A stretch of DNA of 64,000 bases from the NCBI GenBank assembly GCA_026705465.1, contig JAPPAP010000033.1, positions 1-64,000 of the forward strand. The letters are read 5' to 3'. The DNA comes from a bacterium. Lineage in GTDB: Bacteria > Actinomycetota > Acidimicrobiia > Acidimicrobiales > Bin134. The notes under the pieces are model-generated. The model was not told the DNA's origin, made no database searches, and saw only the letters and a list, made by a program, of their open reading frames with translations. Shown here piece after piece: positions 25,815 through 34,212 of the stretch. Every line of letters begins with the position of its first letter. The first letter of the stretch is position 1. A program made the position numbers and the translations under genes.

Positions 25815-26030
25815 ATGATCCAAACTGTGGAAAACCTCATCGACCCGGCCGCTGCGTGCCAGATGCTCAAAATCGATCAAGACAGTCTGCTTCGAGGCAT
25901 CAATGATGGCATCGTGCCCGCCTATCGCATTGGCGGTGCCGTCCGATTCCGCCCATCAGAGCTGCGCCATCCCTCACTCAGCGGTCTGGCCGAGTACTAC
26001 CGCAAGATCGACAAAGAATTCGCTGCCTAA
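25815..26030 (+). CDS. Small excisionase-type helix-turn-helix DNA-binding protein
   Basis: A 71-residue protein with the HTH_17/excisionase layout: DPAAACQMLKIDQDSLLRGIND (helix-turn-helix), then GIVPAYRIGGAVRFRPSEL (wing). A short helical tail follows. Relatives include BldC-like regulators and phage excisionases; no integrase or phage gene is nearby, so a host regulator is more likely. AAAGGAG lies 7 nt before the ATG. It has a long leader upstream and a strong hairpin 16 nt downstream, so it is a single-gene unit. Confidence 0.75.
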   Translation: MIQTVENLIDPAAACQMLKIDQDSLLRGINDGIVPAYRIGGAVRFRPSELRHPSLSGLAEYYRKIDKEFAA

Positions 26031-26046
26031 CCCCACCCCCAAGCCT

Positions 26047-26086
26047 CCGCCCCCGACTGCGCCTACCCCCGCGCGGTCGGGGGCGG
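26047..26086. terminator. Strong bidirectional hairpin terminator
   Basis: CCGCCCCCGAC (26047-26057) pairs perfectly with GTCGGGGGCGG (26076-26086), and the stem continues with one G-U pair and four Watson-Crick pairs to an 8-nt loop (26063-26070). It sits between the convergent HTH and amidohydrolase genes. There is no U-tract, so it may rely on stem stability. Confidence 0.7.
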
Positions 26087-26094
26087 ACGGGGCC

Positions 26095-27807
26095 TCAGGG
26101 CAATACGGTTTCGGTGTCGCGCCCCGATCGGAGGACGGTTCCCGGAGTGGCACCGGTCACTTGGCCGTCGATCACTATGTCGATGCCGCCCACCAGCACC
26201 CGATGGACACCCTGGGCGCCGGCGAACAGACGCATGCACTCGCCGGGCAGGTCGGTACGGGCCTCAATGGGGTCGGAGGCCACCGTGGCCGGATCGAACA
26301 GCACCAAATCGGCATGCCACCCTTCGGCTACCCGGCCCCGACCCTTCAGCCCGAAGAGGCGGGCCGGCACATCGGTCATCAGCCCCACTGCCTCCTCCAA
26401 CGCCAGCAGCCCCCGATTGCGCACGATGTCGCCCAGGATGATGGTGAAGTAGCGGGTGCCGCACATGCGGTCGAGATGGGCCCCGGCGTCGGAGCCGCCC
26501 ACGATCACTCGGGGATCCCGCCAGTGCTCGGCTCGATGGGCCCAACTCTCGGCCGAGTCATCGGCGTTTATGGGCCACAGGTCGGTGCGCAAGTCATCGG
26601 CCAGCACGATGTCGCACAGCGTGTCGAACGGTTCCTGTCCCCGCTCGGCGGCAATGTCGCCCACCCGGCGGCCGGTGAGTCCGTCATTCTCCGGGGCGTA
26701 GGTGGTGCCGATCTCCATGTTCTGCCACTGGGCCATGTGGTAGAAGCCACCACTGCCAGTCTGAGCCTGCTCATGCAGCCAGCGCCTTGTCTCCGGGTCG
26801 GCCAGCGCAGCCATCTTCTCCTCGTGGGGAAGGTTCATGGTGTCCTTCCAGCCGGGCATGTTGTACAGCGGGCAGTAGGTGGCAAAGCACAGCTTCAATC
26901 CGCCGATGGTGGGCATCGACAGGGCCACAATGCGCCCGCCTATCTCGGCAGCTGCATCGGCCGCCCCCAGCTGGTGGTCAGTGCGTTCCTGGGCATCAGC
27001 GCTGACGGTCAACACGTTCCAGTTCAGCGGCCGCTGGGCTCGGGCCGACATCTGGCTCATCAGATCGATCTCCTCGTCGCTGAACATGCTCAAGCAACCA
27101 GAGGTGATGAACTCCAGCCAGGTGCCGGGGTGGTCGGCTACTGCTCCGGCCAGGGCCAGCACCTCTTCGGTGGAGGAAAACCGGCTGGGCACGGGTTCGT
27201 TGTCGCCGTCCCAATGGGTGTGGGCCAAAGACGTGGAGAACCCCATGCCGCCGGCGGCCAGCCCGTCGTGAAGGGCCTGCACCATCTGGGCGAGCTGATC
27301 AGAGCTGGCAGGCTGATCGGCGTCAGACCCCATGACATAGCGGCGCAGCGCCGAGTGGCCCACCAAAAACCCAGCGTTTACCGCGGTCTGGCCGTCGAGG
27401 CTGTCCAAGAACTCCCCGAATGTCTCCCAGTCCCACGGCAGGCCCTGCTCCAGCGCGGGCAGGGGCATCCCTTCCACCATGGCCATCATCTCTTGCAGAT
27501 AGCGGGCGTCGTCGGGATTCACCGGGGCCAGGGAGAACCCGCAGTTGCCCCCCAACACGGTGGTCACCCCGTGCATCGGCGAAGGGGTGGCGGCCGGGTC
27601 CCAGAACAGCTGGGCGTCGTAGTGAGTATGGGGATCGATGAACCCCGGCGCTACCGCCAGCCCGTCGGCATCCACCGTCCGGGACGCCGCCCCCTCAACC
27701 TGTCCGATCTCCGCGATCCGCCCCCCAGCAATGGCCACATCGGCCTCCACCGGCTTAGCCCCGGTCCCGTCCACCACCGTGCCGCCCCGAATCACCAGAT
27801 CAAACAT
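26095..27807 (-). CDS. N-acyl-D-amino-acid deacylase-type amidohydrolase (paralogue 1)
   Basis: A 570-residue metal-dependent hydrolase of the D-aminoacylase branch. The His-x-His pair is H60/H62 in DPHTHYD, the metal-binding Cys89 is in GGNCGF, and the catalytic Asp is in GGSDAGAHLDRMCG. The C-terminal beta-sandwich returns with GATPGTVLRSGRDTETVLP. The family removes the acyl group from N-acyl-D-amino acids, but relatives act on other cyclic or acylated amides. It is closely similar to the next gene, so a tandem duplication is likely. The ATG at 27807 has TACTGT 7 nt upstream. Confidence 0.82.
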   Translation of the reverse strand: MFDLVIRGGTVVDGTGAKPVEADVAIAGGRIAEIGQVEGAASRTVDADGLAVAPGFIDPHTHYDAQLFWDPAATPSPMHGVTTVLGGNCGFSLAPVNPDDARYLQEMMAMVEGMPLPALEQGLPWDWETFGEFLDSLDGQTAVNAGFLVGHSALRRYVMGSDADQPASSDQLAQMVQALHDGLAAGGMGFSTSLAHTHWDGDNEPVPSRFSSTEEVLALAGAVADHPGTWLEFITSGCLSMFSDEEIDLMSQMSARAQRPLNWNVLTVSADAQERTDHQLGAADAAAEIGGRIVALSMPTIGGLKLCFATYCPLYNMPGWKDTMNLPHEEKMAALADPETRRWLHEQAQTGSGGFYHMAQWQNMEIGTTYAPENDGLTGRRVGDIAAERGQEPFDTLCDIVLADDLRTDLWPINADDSAESWAHRAEHWRDPRVIVGGSDAGAHLDRMCGTRYFTIILGDIVRNRGLLALEEAVGLMTDVPARLFGLKGRGRVAEGWHADLVLFDPATVASDPIEARTDLPGECMRLFAGAQGVHRVLVGGIDIVIDGQVTGATPGTVLRSGRDTETVLP

Positions 27808-27814
27808 GACCCCC

Positions 27815-27820
27815 ACAGTA
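27815..27820 (-). promoter_or_regulatory. -10 hexamer TACTGT for amidohydrolase paralogue 1
   Basis: TACTGT is followed by 7 nt and the ATG at 27807. A separate promoter means paralogue 1 need not be co-transcribed with paralogue 2. Confidence 0.45.
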
Positions 27821-27879
27821 GGCGCGCCCCGTTAACAGCCCAATTGTCGGGCTTGCCCCTCCCCCGTTCTGAAATACCC

Positions 27880-29595
27880 CTAGGGCAGCACCGTTTCGGT
27901 GTCGCGGCCGGAGCGGAGGAGAGTGCCGGGGGTGGCGCCGGTGGGCTCACCCGCGGTGATGATCTCAGTGCCGTTCACCAGGACGTGCTCTACGCCGACG
28001 GCGCCGGCGTAGAGGCGTTCGCAGCCGCCGGGCAGGTCGGTGCGCTCCACAATGGGCTCTGAGGCCACGGTGTCGGGGTTGAATACCACCAAGTCAGCGA
28101 AACAACCCTCGGCCACTCGGCCCCGGCCCTTCAGCCCGAACAGGCGGGCGGGCTCGTCGGTCAACAGCCGCACGCACTCCTCCAGCGACAGCAGACCCCG
28201 GTCCCGGACTGCGGCGGCCAGCATCTCGGTGGGGAAACGGGCCCCGCACATACGGTCGAGGTGGGCGCCAGCGTCGGACCCACCCACCAGCACCCGCTGG
28301 TCCCGCCACAGATCGGCCCGCTGCTCCCAGGCCAGATCGATGTCGTCAGACGACATTGGCCATAGCGCAGTGCGCAGATTGTCGGCCACCACGATGTCGA
28401 GCAGGGCGTCGAACGGATCCACCCCCCGCTCGGCGGCAATGTCGCCCACCTTGCGCCCGGTCAACCCGGCATTCTCCGGGGCGTAGGTGTCGCCAATCTC
28501 CATGTTGGCCCAGGTGGAGATGAACTGGAACGGCCCTTCCGAGCTCCGCGCCTGCTCATCAAGCCACTGTCGCACGGCGGGATCGGCCAGCTTGGCCTTC
28601 TTCTCGTCGTGGTCCAGGTACAGCACGTCGCCCCAGTTGGGGAGCAGGTACAGGGCGCAGTAACTAGCGAAGCTCATCTTGAGGCCGCCGATAGACGGCA
28701 TCGACAAGGCCACAATGCGCCCCCCGGCCTCGGCGGCCGCATCCGACGCGCTGAGCTGATGCCGGGTGCGGTCCATCATGGTGGAGGCGTGGGATAGGAC
28801 GTTCCAGTTGAGCGGGCGCTGGGCCCGCACCGACATCTGGGTCATCAGATCGATCTCGTCGTCGTTGAAGAACGCGTTGCACCCGGTGATTATGAACTCC
28901 AGCCAAGTGCCGGGGTGGTCAGACACTGCCTCGCACAAGGCCAGCATCTCATCGCGGTCGGCGAAATACGACGGCACCGGATCGTTGTTGCCATCAGAGT
29001 GGGTGGTGGACTGCGACGACGAAAACCCCAGTCCGCCGGCCCCTAGAGCCTCGTGCAGCAGCCGGACCATCTCGGCCACTTGCTCGGGAGAGGCCGCATT
29101 GCCGGTTCCCTCGGCCCCCATCACATAGCGGCGCAGCGCCGAGTGGCCCACCAGGAACCCGGCGTTCACCCCGATGCGCCCATCTAGGGCATCCAGGTAC
29201 TCGGCAAAGCTCGACCAGCTCCACGGCAGGCCCTGCTCCAGCGCGGGCAGGGGCATCCCCTCTACCTTGGCCATCATCTGGCGGATGTAGTCGGCGTCGT
29301 CGGCCTTGAGCGGAGCCAGCGTGAACCCGCAGTTGCCGCCCAGCACGGTGGTCACCCCGTGCTCGTTGGAGGGCGAGGCCAGCGGATCCCAGAACAGCTG
29401 GGCGTCGTAGTGGGTATGGGCGTCGATGAACCCCGGCGCCACTACCAGTCCGTCGGCGTCAATAACTTGGGCGGCAGCTTCGTCGACCGCCCCGACGGCG
29501 GTGATCTTCCCCCCGCTGATGCCCACATTGGCGGCGTATCCCGGCGATCCGGTGCCGTCCACCACCGTGCCGCCCCTGATGATCAGATCAAGCAT
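27880..29595 (-). CDS. N-acyl-D-amino-acid deacylase-type amidohydrolase (paralogue 2)
   Basis: A 571-residue paralogue of the downstream gene with the same residues at the same positions: H60/H62 in DAHTHYD, Cys89 in GGNCGF, and the Asp in GGSDAGAHLDRMCG. The C-terminal tail GATPGTLLRSGRDTETVLP is almost identical. Differences concentrate in the loops following FNDDEIDLMTQMS and the SSEGPFQFISTWAN region, where paralogue 1 has a different sequence, suggesting different substrates. It is divergent from an ACMSD-like amidohydrolase, 75 nt away. Confidence 0.82.
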   Translation of the reverse strand: MLDLIIRGGTVVDGTGSPGYAANVGISGGKITAVGAVDEAAAQVIDADGLVVAPGFIDAHTHYDAQLFWDPLASPSNEHGVTTVLGGNCGFTLAPLKADDADYIRQMMAKVEGMPLPALEQGLPWSWSSFAEYLDALDGRIGVNAGFLVGHSALRRYVMGAEGTGNAASPEQVAEMVRLLHEALGAGGLGFSSSQSTTHSDGNNDPVPSYFADRDEMLALCEAVSDHPGTWLEFIITGCNAFFNDDEIDLMTQMSVRAQRPLNWNVLSHASTMMDRTRHQLSASDAAAEAGGRIVALSMPSIGGLKMSFASYCALYLLPNWGDVLYLDHDEKKAKLADPAVRQWLDEQARSSEGPFQFISTWANMEIGDTYAPENAGLTGRKVGDIAAERGVDPFDALLDIVVADNLRTALWPMSSDDIDLAWEQRADLWRDQRVLVGGSDAGAHLDRMCGARFPTEMLAAAVRDRGLLSLEECVRLLTDEPARLFGLKGRGRVAEGCFADLVVFNPDTVASEPIVERTDLPGGCERLYAGAVGVEHVLVNGTEIITAGEPTGATPGTLLRSGRDTETVLP

Positions 29596-29601
29596 GGTGA
29601 C

Positions 29602-29607
29602 AGACTA
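29602..29607 (-). promoter_or_regulatory. -10 hexamer TAGTCT for amidohydrolase paralogue 2
   Basis: TAGTCT is followed by 6 nt and the ATG at 29595, the leaderless spacing seen elsewhere. Confidence 0.45.
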
Positions 29608-29658
29608 GGACACCCGTCAGACCAGCCCCCAGCGGGCCGTCGCCACCCCGACGCAGAG

Positions 29659-29664
29659 TACGCT
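29659..29664 (+). promoter_or_regulatory. -10 hexamer TACGCT for the amidohydrolase operon
   Basis: TACGCT is followed by 6 nt and the ATG at 29671. It probably drives the six-gene plus-strand series that follows. Confidence 0.45.
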
Positions 29665-29670
29665 CAGCCC

Positions 29671-30873
29671 ATGCCCGAGATCCCCAAGATCATCTCGGTG
29701 GACGACCACGTGGTGGAACCGCCCACGGTGTGGACCGACCGTCTGCCCCGGAAATACCAGGACTTAGGGCCCCGGGTAGTGCGGGAGACCGTCAGCAAAG
29801 ACCTGGTCATCATCGACCATGAACCGGTGTGGGTGGACGGCGATGTGGAGCGGGCAGTGGATTTCTGGCTCTATGAAGACCTCAAGCGCCCGGTCACCCG
29901 GCTGAGTGCGGCCTCCGGCTATCCCAAGGAGGAGGTCGACGCCCGGCCGATCAACTACGAGGAGATGCTGCCCGGGTGCTGGCAGCAGCAGGCCCGCCTG
30001 GACGACATGGAACTCAACCACGTGGAGGCCGCCATGTGCTTCCCGATGTTCCCCCGATTCTGCGGCCAGACGTTCATGGAGGCCGACGACAAGGAGCTGG
30101 CCCTGCTGTGCGTGCAGGCCTACAACGACTGGATGATCGAAGAGTGGTGCGCCGGCACCGGGAGCCGACTGATCCCCTTGCCGCTGATTCCCCTGTGGGA
30201 TCCTCACCTGGCCGCCGCCGAGGTGCGCCGCAACGCCGCTCGGGGAGCCCATGCCGTGGCCTTCACCGAGCTGCCCACCAACCTGGGGCTGCCGTCCATC
30301 CACGATGCCGACGGGCACTGGGAGCCGCTGTTCGCGGCCTGCGAGGAGACGGACACCGTGTTGTGCATGCACATCGGGTCGGGATCGCGCATGCCGTCCA
30401 CCTCTCCTGACGCCCCACCCGCGGTGCCGTCCACGCTCACGTTCAACAACGCCATGGGGTCGCTGGCCGACTGGCTGTTCTCCGGGGCGTTCATCCGCTA
30501 CCCCGACATCAAGATCGCCTACAGCGAGGGCCAGATCGGCTGGATCCCCTACATCTTGGAGCGCGCCGACGTGGTGTGGGAGCACAACCGGGGGTGGAAC
30601 CGGGTTTGGGGGGTGATCCCCGATCCGCCCAGCAGCTATTTCGCCGACCATGTGTACGGCTGCTTCTTCGACGACCGCTTCGGACTGGCCAACCTCGACG
30701 CCATCGGAGTGGACAACGTGACCTTCGAAACCGACTACCCCCACTCCGACAGCACCTGGCCCCACACCAAGGAGGTAGCCGAGAAGCTGTGCGAGGGCTT
30801 GTCCGACGAGGTGATCTACAAGATCATGCGGGGGAACGCCATCAAGATGCTGCATCTTCCTTTCGAACACTGA
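29671..30873 (+). CDS. ACMSD-like amidohydrolase family protein
   Basis: A 400-residue TIM-barrel amidohydrolase of the PF04909 kind. SVDDHVVEPP is the N-terminal metal site (D-x-H in place of H-x-H), CMHIGSGS gives a His in mid-barrel, and FETDYPHSDSTWP holds the C-terminal metal Asp. The family includes decarboxylases and hydrolases of aromatic or cyclic acids. The frame is open far upstream, but the ATG at 29671 has its own -10 hexamer. It starts a plus-strand run continuing through the GMC oxidoreductase. Confidence 0.82.
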   Translation: MPEIPKIISVDDHVVEPPTVWTDRLPRKYQDLGPRVVRETVSKDLVIIDHEPVWVDGDVERAVDFWLYEDLKRPVTRLSAASGYPKEEVDARPINYEEMLPGCWQQQARLDDMELNHVEAAMCFPMFPRFCGQTFMEADDKELALLCVQAYNDWMIEEWCAGTGSRLIPLPLIPLWDPHLAAAEVRRNAARGAHAVAFTELPTNLGLPSIHDADGHWEPLFAACEETDTVLCMHIGSGSRMPSTSPDAPPAVPSTLTFNNAMGSLADWLFSGAFIRYPDIKIAYSEGQIGWIPYILERADVVWEHNRGWNRVWGVIPDPPSSYFADHVYGCFFDDRFGLANLDAIGVDNVTFETDYPHSDSTWPHTKEVAEKLCEGLSDEVIYKIMRGNAIKMLHLPFEH

Positions 30874-30931
30874 TGGCCACCGGCTGTAACTCGCTAGCTG
30901 CCCTTCGATCAGTAAGGACCGGTCGCCGCAC

Positions 30932-32464
30932 ATGACCTACGACTTCGTGATCGTCGGCGGGGGCTCTACCGGCGCGGTGCTGGCCGCCCGGCTGACCGAG
31001 AACTCAGACACATCGGTGTTGCTTTTGGAAGCTGGACCGGTCGAACCCGATCCCGAAGCCGACCGCCTAGGCGCGGTGGACTTCTCCCACACCGGGCGCG
31101 ACTGGGGCTTCCAGGCCCGAACCACCGGTGACGCCACCGCCCCCTACCCCCAGGGCCGGACCCTGGGCGGGGGGTCGTCGGTGAACGGCGGCGTGGCGCT
31201 GCGGGGGATGCCCAGCGACTACGACGCTTGGGCTAGCCCCAACTGGTCGTGGGAAGCCATGGCTCCGTGCTTTCGCCGGCTGGAAGACGACCCCCTCGGT
31301 GCCAACCTCTTGGGCCCCAGCCTCCACGGCACCGGCGGTCCGATCCCCATCCGGCGGGCGGCTAAGGACGATCTGGTGGCCCCCCAACAGCAGCTGTTGG
31401 CCGCTGCACAGGACAATGGACTGGCCTGGGTAGACGACCACAACGACGGCGTGTCGGAGGGCATCGGCCCGTCGCCCCAGAACGTGGTGGACGAAGTGCG
31501 GGTGTCCACCGCCATGGCCTATCTCCGCCCGGTTGACGGCCGTCCAAATCTGACCGTCGTCGGCGGGGCCCATGCCCACCACATCGTGATCGAACGGGAT
31601 CGGGCCACCGCAGTGGCCTACTCGTCGGATGGCGGCAGCAGCCTGGAGCAGGTACGGGGACGCCACATCTTGGTCTGCGCGGGAGCGCTCAACACCCCCG
31701 CTTTGCTCATGCGCTCGGGCATCGGCCCACTGCGGGACTTGGAGGCTGTGGGCATCCGCCCCATCGTCGACCTTCCCGGCGTCGGCGCAAACCTCATGGA
31801 ACACGTGGGGGCGTTCATCTTCGTGGTCCCTCCCGAAGGAACGGTGACTACCGATATGGTGCAGCACCAACTGCTCATCCGCTACAGCTCCCCCGACAGC
31901 CCGCTGGTGAACGACATGCAGATCGGCATGATGAACCACTGGGATCTGAGCCAGAACCCGGCGCTGGCCGAGGTTTGTGGCTCGGAGCTGATTTGGGGCA
32001 TCTGCGCCGGCATCCAAACCCCCCATTCCCGAGGACGGCTGCGGGTGCTGTCGAGCGATCCCGACCACCCGCCGGTCATCGACCTGAACCTGTTGGACAT
32101 TCCCGAAGACACCGCCCACCTCATCGCCGGCCTGCGGCTCTGCTACCGGCTGGCTACCCACGAGGCGCTGGCCGAGCGCTTCGAGCGGGTAGCGGTGCTC
32201 GACGGCGGCGTGTTTTCCGACGGGGACTACAGCGACTTGGCTGAATACACCCGGCAGTTCAGCTTCCCCTGGTACCACGCTTCGGGAACCTGCCGGATGG
32301 GACCCGACCCAGACGCCGGCGACGTGGTAGACGGCTACGGTCGGGTCCACGGCGTCGAGCGCTTGTCGGTGTTCGACGCCTCCATCCTCCCGATGATCCC
32401 CCGAGCCAACACCAACCTGACCTGCATCGCCGTGGGCGAGCGGGCCGCGGAGCTGCTGCGATGA
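30932..32464 (+). CDS. GMC-family FAD-dependent oxidoreductase
   Basis: A 510-residue glucose-methanol-choline oxidoreductase. VIVGGGSTGAVLAARL is the FAD-binding Rossmann motif, GRTLGGGSSVNGGVALRG is the first GMC signature, and GALNTPALLMRSGIGP is the second. The C-terminal WYHASGTCRMG holds the catalytic His and PRANTNLT the Asn. It oxidises an alcohol, substrate unknown. Its stop overlaps the next ATG by 4 nt (ATGA), so it is coupled to amidohydrolase paralogue 3. It may generate the aldehyde or ketone for, or use the alcohol from, those hydrolases. Confidence 0.87.
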   Translation: MTYDFVIVGGGSTGAVLAARLTENSDTSVLLLEAGPVEPDPEADRLGAVDFSHTGRDWGFQARTTGDATAPYPQGRTLGGGSSVNGGVALRGMPSDYDAWASPNWSWEAMAPCFRRLEDDPLGANLLGPSLHGTGGPIPIRRAAKDDLVAPQQQLLAAAQDNGLAWVDDHNDGVSEGIGPSPQNVVDEVRVSTAMAYLRPVDGRPNLTVVGGAHAHHIVIERDRATAVAYSSDGGSSLEQVRGRHILVCAGALNTPALLMRSGIGPLRDLEAVGIRPIVDLPGVGANLMEHVGAFIFVVPPEGTVTTDMVQHQLLIRYSSPDSPLVNDMQIGMMNHWDLSQNPALAEVCGSELIWGICAGIQTPHSRGRLRVLSSDPDHPPVIDLNLLDIPEDTAHLIAGLRLCYRLATHEALAERFERVAVLDGGVFSDGDYSDLAEYTRQFSFPWYHASGTCRMGPDPDAGDVVDGYGRVHGVERLSVFDASILPMIPRANTNLTCIAVGERAAELLR

Positions 32465-34212
32465 GCTTGGACCTCGCCATCCGGGGCGGCACCGTGATCG
32501 ACGGCACCGGCGGTCCCGGTCGCCAGGCCGACATCGGCATCGCCAATGGGCGCATCGCGGAGATCGCCCCTCGGCTGAGCGACAGCGCGGCTCGCACCAT
32601 CGACGCCCAGGGCTTGGTGGTGGCCCCCGGATTCGTGGACATCCACACCCACTTGGATGCCGCCGTGCTGTGGGACGACACGCTCAGCCCGTCGCCGCTT
32701 CACGGGGTGACCACAGTGATCGGAGGCAACTGCGGGTTCACCGTGGCACCCCTCACCCCAGATGCCCGCGACTATCTACTCGCCATGCTGGCCCGAGTAG
32801 AGGGCATGCCGGCCGAGTCGCTGGCCGCCGGTTTGGACTGGGACTGGAACACCACCGCCGAGTACTTGGACCGCACCGACCAGCCGCTGGCCGCCAACAC
32901 CGGCTTTTTGGTGGGCCACTCCGCCATTCGCCGAACAGTGATGGGTCAGCGCTCCGACGAGCTGGCCACCGCCGACGAGGTGGAGGCCATGGTCGCACTC
33001 CTTCGGGCCGGGCTGGATTCCGGCGGACTGGGGTTCTCCACCTCCACTTCCAACACCCATCATGACGGCGACGGCCGGCCAGTCCCCTCCCGAGCCGCCA
33101 GCCGTGACGAGATCATCGCCTTGTGCCAGGCAGTCCGCGACACCGCCGCCACGGTGGTGGAGATCTCGCCAGGAGTCGAGGGATTCGATCCCGAGCTGGC
33201 CGGGCTCATGGCCGACATGTCGCTGGCCGCCGACCGGCCCGTCAACTGGAACCCGGTCATCGTGGACGCGGCCACCGAATCCGGGGGTTGGGACCGTCTC
33301 CGCCTGTCCGACGTGGCCGCCGAGCGGGGTGCCGAGGTGCTGGCCCTCACCATTCCGCTGGCCATCACCGCCCGCCACTGCCTGGCCACGCCATCGGTGC
33401 TGGCTGCTCTGCCCGGCTGGGAGGACCCCATGGCCCTGCCCCACGACCAGCGCCGGACCCTGCTGGCGGACCCGGTTCGCCGCCAAGAGCTCGACCGCTC
33501 GGCCCGGTCGGTGAAGATGCGCCTTTCCCACCTGGCCGACTGGGGCGCTTATGTGATCGGCGAGGCATTCAGCCCGCAGACCGAGGCACTGGTGGGTCAC
33601 ACCGTCGGCGAGGTGGCCGCCGAGCGGGGTGTGAGCCCGTGGGATGCCCTGTGCGACATTGCGGTGGCCGACGACCTGCGAACCGTGCTGGTATCGACAT
33701 CAAGTGGGGCCGATCAGGCTGACTGGGAGGCTCGGGCCCGGTTCTGGACCGATGACCGGGTGGTGATGGGAGCCTCCGACGCCGGTGCCCACCTGGACCA
33801 GCTCGACTTCTTCACCTACACCACCGGATCGCTGGCCGCGAGCCGCAAGTTCGGCCTGCTGAGCCTGGAGGAGCACGTCCGCCAGCTCACCGACGTTCCG
33901 GCCCGGCTCTACGGCCTGGCCGGTCGGGGCCGGCTCGCCGAAGGCTGGCACGCCGACCTCGTAGTGTTCGACCCCGACACTGTCGCACCGGGCCCGGTTC
34001 ACACCCGATACGACCTGCCCGCCGACGCCGGCCGCCTCTACGGCGAGGCCGTCGGGGTGGCCTCGGTGGTCGTTAACGGGGCCGAAGTGGTTTCAATTGG
34101 CCGCTACACCGACGCTCGGCCCGGGCATCTGCTGCGAGCCGGGCGCGATACTGAACCCGTGACCCTGGCGAACCGTCGCTTGAACCCCACCGTCACCGAA
34201 GGAGCACAATGA
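32461..34212 (+). CDS. N-acyl-D-amino-acid deacylase-type amidohydrolase (paralogue 3)
   Basis: A 583-residue third paralogue with H62/H64 in DIHTHLD, Cys91 in GGNCGF and the Asp in GASDAGAHLDQL. It is clearly more diverged than paralogues 1 and 2: it lacks their FxDDEIDLM block and has VVEISPGVEGFDPELAGLMADMS instead, and DQL replaces DRM. Metal residues are kept, so it should be active on a related substrate. It overlaps both neighbours by 4 nt (ATGA at each end), a strong sign of one operon. Confidence 0.82.
   Translation: MSLDLAIRGGTVIDGTGGPGRQADIGIANGRIAEIAPRLSDSAARTIDAQGLVVAPGFVDIHTHLDAAVLWDDTLSPSPLHGVTTVIGGNCGFTVAPLTPDARDYLLAMLARVEGMPAESLAAGLDWDWNTTAEYLDRTDQPLAANTGFLVGHSAIRRTVMGQRSDELATADEVEAMVALLRAGLDSGGLGFSTSTSNTHHDGDGRPVPSRAASRDEIIALCQAVRDTAATVVEISPGVEGFDPELAGLMADMSLAADRPVNWNPVIVDAATESGGWDRLRLSDVAAERGAEVLALTIPLAITARHCLATPSVLAALPGWEDPMALPHDQRRTLLADPVRRQELDRSARSVKMRLSHLADWGAYVIGEAFSPQTEALVGHTVGEVAAERGVSPWDALCDIAVADDLRTVLVSTSSGADQADWEARARFWTDDRVVMGASDAGAHLDQLDFFTYTTGSLAASRKFGLLSLEEHVRQLTDVPARLYGLAGRGRLAEGWHADLVVFDPDTVAPGPVHTRYDLPADAGRLYGEAVGVASVVVNGAEVVSIGRYTDARPGHLLRAGRDTEPVTLANRRLNPTVTEGAQ

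Noticed and set aside
25815..26030. Prophage excisionase marking an integrated phage
   Set aside because: No integrase, phage gene or att-like repeat was seen around it; a host regulator is the simpler reading.
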